Notes: generated from the sequence alone by a model not told the origin. A stretch of DNA of 64,000 nucleotides from Streptomyces coffeae (GCF_016741875.1 NZ_JAERRF010000021.1:62001-126000), one strand, 5' to 3'; shown: positions 1-29,815, numbered from the stretch's first letter. Program-made: numbers and translations.

Positions 1-165
1 GGAGTCGGTCCGGGCCCATCTGCTGGACGTGGTGGGCCGGGTGGAGCACCGGTGCCTGGAACTCACCTGGTACTACGGCACGGCCACGCACACCGAGGAG
101 ACGGTGACCCGGCTGGCCCGGGAGATGGTGCGCGCCCTGGAGGAGATCGCCGGTCACTGCGCCGA
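1..165 (+). other. Truncated end of an epimerization domain
   Basis: The first codons read as the DVVGRVEHRCLELTWYY type of strand that closes every other E domain in this window (compare about 4580-4640 and 27800-27850). An E domain therefore lies just left of the window, and the residue before module X1 is expected to be D-configured. Confidence 0.85.
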
Positions 166-3100
166 GCCCGGCGCCGGGGGCCGTACCCCGTCGGACTTCC
201 CGCTGGCCCGGCTGGACCAGGCCGCGGTGGACCGGATCGCCGGGGACGGCCGCGAGGTGGCGGACCTCTATCCGCTGACCCCCATGCAGGCGGGCATGCT
301 GTTCCACCACCTCGTGGACCCGGCCTCGGACGCCTACGTCAACCAGGTGCAGCTGACGATGACCGGGGTGGGCGACCCGGAGGCGCTGGCCACCGCGTGG
401 CAGCGGACCGCGGACTCCAATCCGATCCTGCGCACCCATCTGGTGTGGGCGGACACCCCCGAGCCGCTCCAGGTCGTCCGGCGGCGGGCCGCGGTGCGGA
501 TCGTCCACCACGACTGGACCGGGCGGCCGGAGCGGTGGCGGGACGCCGAACTGGACCGGCTGCTCGCCGAGGACCGGGCCGCGGGCATCGACCTGGGCAC
601 CGCGCCGCTGATGCGGCTGGCCCTGATCCGGCTGTCGGCGGACGAGGTCCGGCTGCTCTGGACGTTCCACCACTGCCTGCTGGACGGCTGGAGCGCGGCG
701 CAGGTCTTCGACGAGATCTGCGAGCGCTACACGGCACTCACCACCGGGCGCGCGGCCGCGGTGCCGTCCCGCCGTCCCTTCCGCGCCTATCTGGGCTGGC
801 TGGCCGAGCAGGACACCGCGGAGGCCGAGCGGTTCTGGCGCGGGGCGCTGGCGGGCTTCACCTCGCCGACCGAACTGCCCCGTGACCGGCCCGCGGTGGA
901 GGCGCACCGCACGGCGTCCTCGGGTACGCACAAGGTCACCCTGGGGGCCGAGGAGTCGGCCCGGCTGCGGACCACGGCCCAGCGCGCCGGGCTGACGATG
1001 AACACCGTGGTGCAGGGGGCGTGGGCGCTGCTGCTGGCGCGCTACAGCGGTACGGACGACGTGGTGTTCGGCACCACCGTCTCCGGGCGTCCGGCGTCGC
1101 TCGCGGGTGTGGAGTCGATGGTCGGGGTGTTCATCAACACGGTGCCCACCCGGGTGCGGGTGGACGGCGGCACACCGCTGCCGGTCTGGCTGCGGGAGCT
1201 CCAGACGGCCCAGTCGGAGTCCCGGCGCTTCGACTTCGTGTCCCTGGCACAGCTGCGGAGCTGGAGCGAGGTGCCCGGGGGGATGAACCTCTTCGACAGC
1301 ATCGTGGTGTTCGAGAACTATCCCTTCGACAGCGAGGCCATCGCGGCACACGGTCTGGGTATCCGGCAGGAGCGGGATCTCGAACCGACGAACTACGCGC
1401 TGAGCGTGGTGGTGGCGCCCGAGGAGCGGCTGTCGATCTCGCTGGACTACGACCCGGCCGCGTTCGACGCGCCGACCGTCGAGCGGCTGGGCGCCTGCTT
1501 GCGCGGCCTGTTGGAGGAGATGGCGGCCGATCCGGCCCGCCGGGTGGCGGAGCTGCCGCCGGCGGGCGCGGTGGAGACCCGGCGGATCCTGGAGGAGTTC
1601 AGCGGGCCGGTGGCCCCGGCGCCGCGGGCGGTGCTGCCGGAGCTGTTCCAGGCGCGGGCGGCCCGGACGCCGGACGCGGTGGCGGTACGGGGAGAGCACG
1701 GATCCCTCAGCTACCGGGAGGTGAACGAGCGCGCCAACCGGCTGGCCCGGCTGCTGATCGCCGCGGGCGCGGGCCCCGAGCGCTTTGTGGCGCTCGCGCT
1801 GCCGCGCACCCCGGATCTGGTGGTGGCGCTGCTCGCGGTGCTGACGTCGGGGGCCGGATATCTGCCGGTGGACCCGGCGTATCCGGCGGAGCGCATCGCG
1901 TTCATGCTCGAGGACATCGCCCCGGACATCGTGCTGACCACCGGGGAGACCGGGGCGCGTATCCCGGCCGGGAGGACGGCTCATCTCGCCCTGGACGACG
2001 CGGAGTTCGCCGAACGGCTGGCCCGGGAGGACGCCCGCGACATCACCGATTCCGAGCGGCGCCACCCGCTGGACCCGGGCCATCCCGCCTATGTCATCCA
2101 CACCTCGGGCTCGACCGGCACCCCCAAGGGTGTGGTGGTCACCCATGCGAGTGTGGCGGCGCTCGCGGTGTGGGCCGAGGCGGAGTTCGGCGCGGAGGGG
2201 CTGTCCCATGTAGTGGCCGCCACCTCGCTCAACTTCGATGTGTCGGTCTTCGAGATCCTGTGCCCGCTGCTGGCCGGTGGCTCGCTGGAGATCGTCCGCG
2301 ATCTGCTCACCCTGGCCGAGCGGACCGGGCCATGGTCGGCCAGTCTGCTCAGCGCGGTGCCGTCCGCGCTGGGGCAGGTGCTCGGCAAGGGCGCGGTGTC
2401 GGTCACCGCGGACACCGTGGTGCTGGCGGGTGAGGGGCTGGCCGCCCGCACCGTCCAGGAGGTGCGCGCGGCGATCCCGGGCTGCCGGGTGGCGAACATC
2501 TACGGCCCCACCGAGGCCACCGTCTACGCCACCGCGTGGACCTGCGATCCGGCGGACCCCGGCCGGACCCCGCCCATCGGCTCCCCGGTCGCCGCCACCC
2601 GGGCGTACGTCCTGGACGCGCGGCTGCGCCCGGTACCGGTCGGGGTACCCGGGGAGCTGTATCTCGCCGGGGCCGGACTGGCCCGGGGGTACGCGGGGCG
2701 TCCGGGGCTGACCGCGGACCGGTTCACCGCCGACCCCTTCGGGCCCGCGGGCGGCCGGATGTACCGCACCGGGGATCTGGCGCGCTGGGACGCCGACGGG
2801 CAGCTGGAGTACCTGGGCAGGACCGACGACCAGGTCAAGGTGCGGGGTTTCCGGATCGAACTGGGCGAGGTCGAGGCCGCGCTGGCCCGCCACCCGGAGG
2901 TGGCCGAGGCCGCGGCGGCCGTGGTGGACACCGCGGGCCACAAGCGGCTGGCCGGGTATGTGGTCCCGGCCCCGGGAGCGTCGGTGGATCCGGCCGCGCT
3001 GCGGTCGTTCCTCGCCCACAGTCTGCCCGACCACATGATCCCGGCGGCCGTGGTCTCCCTGGAGCGGCTGCCGCTGGGCACAAGCGGCAAACTCGACCGG

Positions 3101-6100
3101 CGGGCGCTGCCCGCGCCGGACTGGGCCGCCCCCACGGCGGGCCGGGTCGCACCGCGCACGGGGACCGAGAAGGCGCTGGCCGGGATCTGGGCCGAGGTCC
3201 TGGGGGTGGAGTCGGTCGGCGCCGAGGACAACTACTTCGCCCTCGGCGGCGATTCCATCCTCAGCATCCAGATCGTCTCCTCGGCCCGCCGCGCCGGAAT
3301 CGAACTGACACCACGTCATCTCTTTGAGCACCAGACCGTGGCGGCCCTGGCCGCCGCCGCGGAGGGCGCGGTGTCCTCGGCGGCCACCGCCGAACAGGGG
3401 CCGGTCCTGGGCGAGGTGCCGCTCACCCCGATCCAGCACTGGCTGTTCGAGAGCCTGCCGGAGAGCCCCTGGCACTTCACCCAGTCGCTCTCCGCCGAGC
3501 TGACCGGACCGGTGGACACCACCGCGCTGGGCGCGGCGCTGGCGGTCCTGCCGGCCCACCACGACGCCCTGCGGATGCGGTTCGAGCGCACCGGGGACGG
3601 CCCCTGGCGGCAGCACAACGCCCCGCCCGGTGCGGAGGCGGCGCTCGAGGTGGTCGATCTGTCCGGCCACGCGCCCGCGCTGCGGGAGACGGCGCTGCGG
3701 GAGGCCGCGGCCCGGATCGAAGCCGGATTCGACCTGGCCCGGGGGCCGTTGCTGCGGGCCGCCCTGTTCACCCGGGGCGAGGGGCAGCGCCCCGTCCTGC
3801 TGCTCACCGCCCACCACCTGGTGGTGGACGCCGTCTCCTGGCGCATTCTGCTGGAGGACCTGGACACCGCCTACCACGCGCTGGCCGAGGGCCGTACGCC
3901 CGAACTCGGCCCGAAGACCACCTCGTTCCGGGAGTGGTCACTGCGGCTGCGCGACCATGCGGCGGCCGGGGGCTTCGCCGCCGAACAGGGCTACTGGGCG
4001 GCGCTGGACGGCTGCGCCGAGCTGCCCACGGACAGTGAGGGGCCCAACACCGTGGCCTTCGAGGAGTCCGTGGCCGTCCGGCTGGACACCGGCGCCACCC
4101 GCGCCCTGCTCCAGGACGTGCCCGGTGCCTACCGGACCCGGATCAACGATGTGCTGCTGTGTGCGCTGGGGCGGGTGCTCGGCCGCTGGACCGGCCGGGA
4201 CCGGGTGCTGGTGGACCTGGAGGCGCACGGCCGCGAGGAGATCTTCGAAGGCGTCGATCTCTCCCGTACCGTCGGCTGGTTCACCAGTATGTTCCCCATC
4301 GCGCTGGAGGGTTCCCCGGCAAGCGGTCCCGCGGAGACGCTGAAGGCCGTCAAGGAGCGGCTGCGGACGGTGCCGCGGGGCGGTCTCGGCTACGGCGCGC
4401 TGCGCCATCTGCTGCCCGGCGCCGCGCCGGACCTCCCGGCCGCGCCACCGCGGATCAGCTTCAACTACCTGGGGCAGCAGGACGGGACGCTCCCCGGGGC
4501 GGGCCAGGACGGCGGGCTGCTGCACACGCTGCGCGACGCTCTGGACGGCGGAATGAGCGCGGACGCGCCCCGGCCGCATCTGATCGATGTGGTCGGCCGG
4601 GTGGCGGACGGTGAGCTGGAGCTGGCCTGGTCGTACTCGCGCGGTCTGCACCGGCGCGCCACCGTGCTCCGGCTCGCCGAGGAGATGGCCGAGGAGCTGC
4701 GGGCGATCGTCGCGCTGTGCGCCGCGCCGGGCGCGGGCGGCCGGACGCCGTCGGACTTCCCGCTGGTCGCCCTGGACCAGGAAACCGTGGACCGGCTGGC
4801 GGGCGACGGGCGGAACGTGGCGGACATCTATCCGCTGACCCCGACCCAGTCCGGGCTGGTCTTCCACGGTCTTGCCCAGCAGGGCCAGGGGCTCTATGTG
4901 GAGCAGGCGACCTTCGTGCTGGACGGGGTCCGGGACACCGCCGTACTCGCCGCCGCCTGGCAGCATGTCGTCGACCGCACCCCGGTGCTGCGCAGCGAGG
5001 TGGTGGTGCGCGGGGTGCCCGAACCGCTCCAGATCGTGCGGCCCGCCGCGGTCGTGCCGATCGAGGAACACGACTGGAGCGGGCTGGACGAGGACGGGCG
5101 CGCCGACGCCCTGGACCGGCTGCTGGAGGAGGACCGCGCCCGAGGTCTCGACCTCACCGCGGCGCCCCTGCTGCGGGTCGCCCTGGCCCGGCTCTCCCCC
5201 ACCGAGGTGCGGGTGCTGTGGACGTTCCACCATGTGCTGCTCGACGGGTGGAGTGTCTTCCAGGTGCTGTCGGACGTCTTCGCCGCACACGCCGCACTGG
5301 CCGGGGGAAAGACACCGCAACTGCCGTCCCGCAGGCCGTTCGCCGACTATGTGGCCTGGCTCGGCCGCCAGGACCGCACCCGGGCCGAGGAGCACTGGCG
5401 CACGGCGATGGCGGGGTTCGTAGCGGCCACTCCGCTGCCCTACGACCGCAAGGCCACGCCGCATACCCCGACCCGCTCCTCGCGCTGGCTCTCACGGCGG
5501 CTCGGCGAGCGGGAGACCGCGGCGCTCCAGGACTTCGCCCGGCGCCACCGGCTCACCCTCAACACCGTGGTCCAGGGCGCCTGGGCGCTGCTGGTGTCGC
5601 GCTGGAGCGGTGAGACGGACGTGTGCTTCGGGGCCACCGTCTCGGGGCGGCCCACCGAACTGCCCGGCGCCGACAGCATCACCGGCATCTTCATCAACAC
5701 CCTGCCGGTGCGCACCGAGGTGGACGGCGGGGTCGCCACCGCGGCCTGGCTGCGGACGCTCCAGACCCGGCAGGCCGAGGCCCGCGGCTTCGGCCATGTG
5801 CCGCTCTCCCGGATCCAGGGCTGGAGCGGGGTGCCGGGCGGGGACAGTCTCTTCGAGAGCCTGGTGGTGTTCGAGAACTACCCGATCAACAGCTCCGCCG
5901 CCGCGGAACACGGTCTGGCGGTGCGCGACCTCCATGCGCTGGAGAGCACCAACTACGCGCTCACCGTGGTCGTCTCCCCCGGTACCGAGCTGGCGGTGGA
6001 ACTCGGCTGGGATCCACGGCTGTTCGACGAGATCACCGCGGAGCGGCTGGCGGCCCAGCTGACCCAGGTGCTCGGCGCCCTCGCCACCGCCCCCGACGAA

Positions 6101-7942
6101 CTGCCGCTGGACCGGATCGACATCCTGCCCCCGGCGATGCGCCGGCGGATCCTGACCGAGTGGAACGACACCGCCCGCGAGGCACCGCTCGCCACCCTGG
6201 CCGAGCTGTTCGAGGCGGCGGCGGACCGCCGTCCCGACGCCCCCGCGGTGGTCTCCGCCGACGTCGAGCTGTCCTACGCCGAGCTGGAGCGGCGGGCGAA
6301 CCGCCTCGCCCACCGCCTCATCGCCCAGGGGGTCGGCCCGGGCAGGATCGTGGCCCTGGTCCTGCCGCGCTCGGTCGAGATCGTGGTGGCCCAGCTCGCG
6401 GTGGCGAAGGCCGGGGGTGCCTATCTGCCCGTCGATCCCGACTACCCGGCCGGGCGGATCGCCATGATGCTCCAGGACGCCGCGCCGCTGGTCACCCTGG
6501 AGGGCCCGGACGCGGTGGAGGTGCCCGACGGGCCGGACCACCGCCCCGGCGAGGCGGACCGGCACGGCCCCGTCGGCCCGGACGACGCGGCGTATGTCAT
6601 CTACACCTCGGGCTCCACCGGGACCCCCAAGGGGGTAGTGGTCACCCACCGCGGGCTCGGCGGCTTCGCCGCCGCGGAGGCCGAGCACTATCAGGTGCGG
6701 CCGGGCGACCGGGTGCTGCAATACGCCTCGCCCAGCTTCGACGCCTCCGTACTGGAGCTGTGCATGTCGCTGCCCGCCGGGGCCTCGCTGGTGGTACCCG
6801 AGCCCGGTCCGCTGCTGGGCAACCATCTGGCCCGGGTGCTGCGGGAGCGGCGGATCACCCACACCCTCATCCCGCCCGCGGCCCTGGCCACCCTGCCGCC
6901 GGGCACCGAGGAGGAACTGCCCGCCCTGCGGACGCTGATCGTCGGAGGGGACGCCTGCGGTGCGGAGCCGGCGGCCCGGTGGGCCCCGCACCACCGCGTG
7001 ATCAACTCCTATGGGCCCACCGAGGCCACCGTGGTCGCCACCTGGTCCGATCCGCTCACCGATGAGGGCACCCCACCACCGATCGGACGGCCGGTGCCGG
7101 GCACCCGGGTGTATGTGCTCGACCGGCGGCTCCGCCCGGTGCCGCCGGGGGTGCCCGGGGAGCTGTGGATATCCGGTCCGTCGCTCGCCCGCGGCTATCT
7201 GGGCCGTCCGGGGCTGACCGCGGAACGCTTCGTGGCCGATCCCTTCGGCCCGCCGGGGAGCCGGATGTACCGGACCGGCGATCTGGCCCGCTACGACGCC
7301 ACGGGCCGGATCCACCACCTGGGACGCACCGACCACCAGCTCACACTGCACGGCTACCGCATCGAGGCCGGGGAGGTGGAGACCGCGCTGTGCGGCCATC
7401 CCGCCCTCGCCGAGGCGGTGGTGACGGTCCGGGAGGACGAGCCCGGGGCGCGCCGTCTGGTGGCTCATGTGGTCCCCGCCGCCGGTGCCACCGCCCCGGA
7501 CGGTGCCGAACTGCGTGCCCTGCTGGGCCGGACGCTGCCCGGCCACATGATCCCGTCGGCCTTCGCCGTACTGGACCGGCTGCCGCTCACGGAGAACGGC
7601 AAGACCGACCGCGCGGCACTGCCCGCGCCCGCCCCCGCCGCCGCGCCGGCGGTCCGCTTCGTCCCGCCGCGCACCCCCACCGAGGAGGTCGTCGCGGAAA
7701 TCTGGGCGGAGGTACTGGGGGTGGAACGGGTCGGCGCGGAGGACGAGTTCTTCGCGCTGGGCGGTGACTCGGTGCGCAGTCTGCTGATCGCCTCCCGGGC
7801 GAAGGAGGCCTTCGGCCTCGAGCTGACCCCGCGGGACATCCTGACCGCGCACACCGTCTCCGGCCTCGCCGACCTGGTCGAGGAGTACATCCTGCGCGAA
7901 CTCGAAGACGCCGCCGCGGGCGGCGACCACGACGAACGGTAG
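1..7942 (+). CDS. Nonribosomal peptide synthetase, 5' end outside the window: (E)-C-A-T-E-C-A-T
   Basis: The reading frame is open at the left edge, so about 2646 C-terminal residues are visible. Counting from the GTG at base 29, the order is: last part of an E domain (to about residue 45), C (PLTPMQAG at about 82, HHCLLDG at about 213), A (TSGSTGTPKG at about 692), T (LGGDSI at about 1072), E (HHLVVDAVSW at about 1261), C (PLTPTQSG at about 1602, HHVLLDG at about 1733), A (TSGSTGTPKG at about 2191), T (LGGDSV at about 2577). All catalytic motifs are intact. Both C domains follow an E domain and have the DCL-type entry motif. The protein ends about 45 residues after the last T serine with a charged helix that may dock to the next NRPS, which starts 15 bases downstream. 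There is no thioesterase. It would build part of a peptide on carrier-protein thioesters in the cytoplasm. Confidence 0.95.
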   Translation, partial: ESVRAHLLDVVGRVEHRCLELTWYYGTATHTEETVTRLAREMVRALEEIAGHCAEPGAGGRTPSDFPLARLDQAAVDRIAGDGREVADLYPLTPMQAGMLFHHLVDPASDAYVNQVQLTMTGVGDPEALATAWQRTADSNPILRTHLVWADTPEPLQVVRRRAAVRIVHHDWTGRPERWRDAELDRLLAEDRAAGIDLGTAPLMRLALIRLSADEVRLLWTFHHCLLDGWSAAQVFDEICERYTALTTGRAAAVPSRRPFRAYLGWLAEQDTAEAERFWRGALAGFTSPTELPRDRPAVEAHRTASSGTHKVTLGAEESARLRTTAQRAGLTMNTVVQGAWALLLARYSGTDDVVFGTTVSGRPASLAGVESMVGVFINTVPTRVRVDGGTPLPVWLRELQTAQSESRRFDFVSLAQLRSWSEVPGGMNLFDSIVVFENYPFDSEAIAAHGLGIRQERDLEPTNYALSVVVAPEERLSISLDYDPAAFDAPTVERLGACLRGLLEEMAADPARRVAELPPAGAVETRRILEEFSGPVAPAPRAVLPELFQARAARTPDAVAVRGEHGSLSYREVNERANRLARLLIAAGAGPERFVALALPRTPDLVVALLAVLTSGAGYLPVDPAYPAERIAFMLEDIAPDIVLTTGETGARIPAGRTAHLALDDAEFAERLAREDARDITDSERRHPLDPGHPAYVIHTSGSTGTPKGVVVTHASVAALAVWAEAEFGAEGLSHVVAATSLNFDVSVFEILCPLLAGGSLEIVRDLLTLAERTGPWSASLLSAVPSALGQVLGKGAVSVTADTVVLAGEGLAARTVQEVRAAIPGCRVANIYGPTEATVYATAWTCDPADPGRTPPIGSPVAATRAYVLDARLRPVPVGVPGELYLAGAGLARGYAGRPGLTADRFTADPFGPAGGRMYRTGDLARWDADGQLEYLGRTDDQVKVRGFRIELGEVEAALARHPEVAEAAAAVVDTAGHKRLAGYVVPAPGASVDPAALRSFLAHSLPDHMIPAAVVSLERLPLGTSGKLDRRALPAPDWAAPTAGRVAPRTGTEKALAGIWAEVLGVESVGAEDNYFALGGDSILSIQIVSSARRAGIELTPRHLFEHQTVAALAAAAEGAVSSAATAEQGPVLGEVPLTPIQHWLFESLPESPWHFTQSLSAELTGPVDTTALGAALAVLPAHHDALRMRFERTGDGPWRQHNAPPGAEAALEVVDLSGHAPALRETALREAAARIEAGFDLARGPLLRAALFTRGEGQRPVLLLTAHHLVVDAVSWRILLEDLDTAYHALAEGRTPELGPKTTSFREWSLRLRDHAAAGGFAAEQGYWAALDGCAELPTDSEGPNTVAFEESVAVRLDTGATRALLQDVPGAYRTRINDVLLCALGRVLGRWTGRDRVLVDLEAHGREEIFEGVDLSRTVGWFTSMFPIALEGSPASGPAETLKAVKERLRTVPRGGLGYGALRHLLPGAAPDLPAAPPRISFNYLGQQDGTLPGAGQDGGLLHTLRDALDGGMSADAPRPHLIDVVGRVADGELELAWSYSRGLHRRATVLRLAEEMAEELRAIVALCAAPGAGGRTPSDFPLVALDQETVDRLAGDGRNVADIYPLTPTQSGLVFHGLAQQGQGLYVEQATFVLDGVRDTAVLAAAWQHVVDRTPVLRSEVVVRGVPEPLQIVRPAAVVPIEEHDWSGLDEDGRADALDRLLEEDRARGLDLTAAPLLRVALARLSPTEVRVLWTFHHVLLDGWSVFQVLSDVFAAHAALAGGKTPQLPSRRPFADYVAWLGRQDRTRAEEHWRTAMAGFVAATPLPYDRKATPHTPTRSSRWLSRRLGERETAALQDFARRHRLTLNTVVQGAWALLVSRWSGETDVCFGATVSGRPTELPGADSITGIFINTLPVRTEVDGGVATAAWLRTLQTRQAEARGFGHVPLSRIQGWSGVPGGDSLFESLVVFENYPINSSAAAEHGLAVRDLHALESTNYALTVVVSPGTELAVELGWDPRLFDEITAERLAAQLTQVLGALATAPDELPLDRIDILPPAMRRRILTEWNDTAREAPLATLAELFEAAADRRPDAPAVVSADVELSYAELERRANRLAHRLIAQGVGPGRIVALVLPRSVEIVVAQLAVAKAGGAYLPVDPDYPAGRIAMMLQDAAPLVTLEGPDAVEVPDGPDHRPGEADRHGPVGPDDAAYVIYTSGSTGTPKGVVVTHRGLGGFAAAEAEHYQVRPGDRVLQYASPSFDASVLELCMSLPAGASLVVPEPGPLLGNHLARVLRERRITHTLIPPAALATLPPGTEEELPALRTLIVGGDACGAEPAARWAPHHRVINSYGPTEATVVATWSDPLTDEGTPPPIGRPVPGTRVYVLDRRLRPVPPGVPGELWISGPSLARGYLGRPGLTAERFVADPFGPPGSRMYRTGDLARYDATGRIHHLGRTDHQLTLHGYRIEAGEVETALCGHPALAEAVVTVREDEPGARRLVAHVVPAAGATAPDGAELRALLGRTLPGHMIPSAFAVLDRLPLTENGKTDRAALPAPAPAAAPAVRFVPPRTPTEEVVAEIWAEVLGVERVGAEDEFFALGGDSVRSLLIASRAKEAFGLELTPRDILTAHTVSGLADLVEEYILRELEDAAAGGDHDER
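260..4715 (+). other. NRPS module C(DCL)-A-T-E, residue X1, unassigned
   Basis: Aligning the A domain by eye to GrsA gives the pocket D-V-F-S-V-A-I-V-Y plus the A10 lysine. I cannot match this to a substrate. The T domain (LGGDSILSIQ) is of the form seen before E domains. The E domain keeps HHxxxDxxSW and the RTVGWFT strand, so a D-residue is expected. Confidence 0.75.
4810..7890 (+). other. NRPS module C(DCL)-A-T, residue X2, hydrophobic pocket
   Basis: The pocket read by eye is D-A-L-L-I-G-S-V-V plus K (NGKTDR). It is apolar, so a hydrophobic or aromatic residue is likely, but I cannot name it. No E domain follows and the next C domain is LCL-type, so this residue should stay L. Confidence 0.75.
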
Positions 7943-7957
7943 AGGACACAACAGACG

Positions 7958-27949
<19,992 letters not shown>

Positions 27950-27966
27950 CCGGGGAGCGGAGGGCC

Positions 27967-29244
27967 ATGGCGCCGGACGACCCGGGTGTCACGGCCGGGG
28001 AGCGGGCCGGCCCGGAGCAGCCGCTGTCCCGCAACCGCGACTACCGGCTGCTGTGGGGCAGTCAGGCAGTGTCGGAGTTCGGTTTCCACGCGACGATGAT
28101 CGCGTTCCCGCTGCTGGTGCTGGCGCTCACCGGCTCCGGCGCCGCCTCCGGGCTCGTCATGGGCACCATCGCCGCCGCCCAGATGGTGGCCGGGCTGCCC
28201 GCCGGTGTGCTGGCGGACCGCTACGACCGCAAGGCCATCATGCTGGTGTGCGAGGCGGCCCAGACGGTGTCCGCCGTCAGCCTGGCGGTGGCGGTGTGGA
28301 CGGACACGGCCACCGTGGCGCACATGGTGGCCGTCGCCGCGGTGTTCGGGGCCTGCGCCGCCCTCTTCGAACCGGCCGAGAGCGCGTCCCTGCCCGCGCT
28401 GGTGTCCGACGCCCAACTGCCCACGGCCGTCGCGATGAACACCGCCCGCGCCTCGATGGGGCAGCTCTCGGGCACCGCCACCGGTGGATTCCTCTTCGCC
28501 GCGGGGCGCTTTGTACCGTTCCTCGCGGACGCCGTGACCCACGCGGTGTCGTTCACCGCCCTGCTCTTCCTGCGGCTGCCGCGGCGCGAGCGCCCCACGG
28601 GCCCGGCGCCGCATCCGGGGCGGGAGGTGCTGGACGGGCTGCGGTGGGTGTGGCGGGAGCGCGCGATCCGGGTGACCGTTGCGTGCGCCATCGTGCTGAA
28701 CCTGTTCTTCAGCGCCTTCTACATCGTGGTGGTGGTGCTCGCCGGGACCCGGGGGGTGCCCTCCGGGGAGGTCGGTGTCATGGCGGCCATGCTGGGGGCG
28801 GGCGGGCTGGTGGGAGCGCTGGTGGCACCCGTCTGGCACCGCCGGCTCGGGCCGTACCGCGCCATCGTGGCGGTGTTCTGGGCGCTGGCCCTGCTCACCC
28901 CGGTCGCCGTGCTGGTACACGACGGCTATCTCACCGGGGTGCTGTTCGCACTGATGGCACTGTTCCCGCCGACGGCGAACACCGCCATCATGACCGACCA
29001 GTTGCTGCGCACCCCCGACGGCTTACGCGGGCGGCTCACCAGTGTGCTGGTGCTCGCATGCGGCGCGGCCGGGGCGGCGGGGCCCGCGCTGGGCGGTCTG
29101 CTCACCGAGGTCCTGCCGGGCGACGGGGCGATCCTGGTGTGCTCGGCCGGTATCACCGCCGCGGCCGTCCTGACCACCGCGGGCCCCACCCTGCGCGGAC
29201 TGCCCCGGGACCGCCCGGAGGAGGAGCCGCCCGAGGACAGCTGA
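27967..29244 (+). CDS. MFS exporter of the EntS-like (MFS_3) group
   Basis: Membrane transporter of 425 residues with about 12 hydrophobic segments and the loop-2 motif GVLADRYDRKAIM that marks major facilitator proteins. Members of this group often export the product of adjacent NRPS genes, so export of the peptide is the likely role. I chose the ATG at 27967 because a GGAGG sits 5-10 bases upstream. An in-frame ATG at 27946 overlaps the NRPS stop as ATGA and would add 7 residues, so translation may be coupled. A TTA leucine codon lies at 29023-29025. The MbtH gene follows 65 bases later. Confidence 0.9.
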   Translation: MAPDDPGVTAGERAGPEQPLSRNRDYRLLWGSQAVSEFGFHATMIAFPLLVLALTGSGAASGLVMGTIAAAQMVAGLPAGVLADRYDRKAIMLVCEAAQTVSAVSLAVAVWTDTATVAHMVAVAAVFGACAALFEPAESASLPALVSDAQLPTAVAMNTARASMGQLSGTATGGFLFAAGRFVPFLADAVTHAVSFTALLFLRLPRRERPTGPAPHPGREVLDGLRWVWRERAIRVTVACAIVLNLFFSAFYIVVVVLAGTRGVPSGEVGVMAAMLGAGGLVGALVAPVWHRRLGPYRAIVAVFWALALLTPVAVLVHDGYLTGVLFALMALFPPTANTAIMTDQLLRTPDGLRGRLTSVLVLACGAAGAAGPALGGLLTEVLPGDGAILVCSAGITAAAVLTTAGPTLRGLPRDRPEEEPPEDS

Positions 29245-29309
29245 CACCGGACTTCCGAACCGCCGACCCCGCGTACGAACACGCAAACCGGATCGAAGAG
29301 GAGAACACC

Positions 29310-29513
29310 ATGGACGACAACGCCCGCTACCAGGTGCTGCGCAACGACGAGGACCAGTACTCCCTGTGGCTCGCCGATCTCGAAGTGCCCGACGGCTGGC
29401 AGCCGGTCGGGAAGGAGGGCACGAAGGAGGAGTGCTCGGCCCATGTCGACGAGGTCTGGACCGATATGCGGCCCCGCAGTCTGCGGGAGCGCATGGACCA
29501 GGCGGCTTCCTGA
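29310..29513 (+). CDS. mbtH: MbtH-like protein, NRPS adenylation-domain partner
   Basis: Small 67-residue cytoplasmic protein. MbtH-like proteins bind NRPS A domains and are often needed for their folding and activity. The family marks are clear: NDEDQYSLW near residue 12-20, VPDGWQPV in the middle, and WTDMRPRSL near the end. The usual proline after SLW is leucine here (SLWL), and the usual NPFD-type N-terminus is short. Start chosen at the ATG with GAGGAG 8-13 bases upstream. It is the last gene of the NRPS operon and is followed by a strong hairpin. Confidence 0.95.
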   Translation: MDDNARYQVLRNDEDQYSLWLADLEVPDGWQPVGKEGTKEECSAHVDEVWTDMRPRSLRERMDQAAS

Positions 29514-29526
29514 GGCACGCCCGGAC

Positions 29527-29565
29527 GGCGAGGGGCCGGTGCGCACCGCGCACCGGCCCCTCGCC
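29527..29565 (+). terminator. Strong hairpin terminator of the NRPS operon
   Basis: Bases 29527-29544 pair perfectly with 29548-29565: an 18 bp GC-rich stem with a 3-base loop, starting 13 bases after the mbtH stop. There is no T-run, as is common for Streptomyces terminators. It probably marks the right edge of the cluster transcript. Confidence 0.85.
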
Positions 29566-29780
29566 ACGGCGTTCACTCCGGCCAGCCGTTCCTGACGGGA
29601 GGTCATGGCTCAGCCCTGCCGCCCCCGTCCGTTACGCCTGATCAACTCGGCGGAGACCACCCCGCCCACCCGCCAGGCCGCGCCGTGCCGGCTCAGCAGC
29701 GCCTCCGGGTGGTCCTCCACCCGTGGCTCACACCGCTCACTGCTTTCGGGGCCCGCCACCTCGCTGACGTCCGTCTCGAG

Positions 29781-29815
29781 GGCATCGGGCATCGGGCATC
29801 GGGCATCGGGCATCG
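29781..29815. repeat. Five tandem copies of GGCATCG
   Basis: Five perfect 7-base units in a row, 33 bases upstream of the -35 box of the XRE gene. Copy number could vary by slippage. Confidence 0.95.

Noticed and set aside
29781..29815. CRISPR-like array
   Set aside because: The units are 7 bases in direct tandem with no spacers. No cas gene is present.
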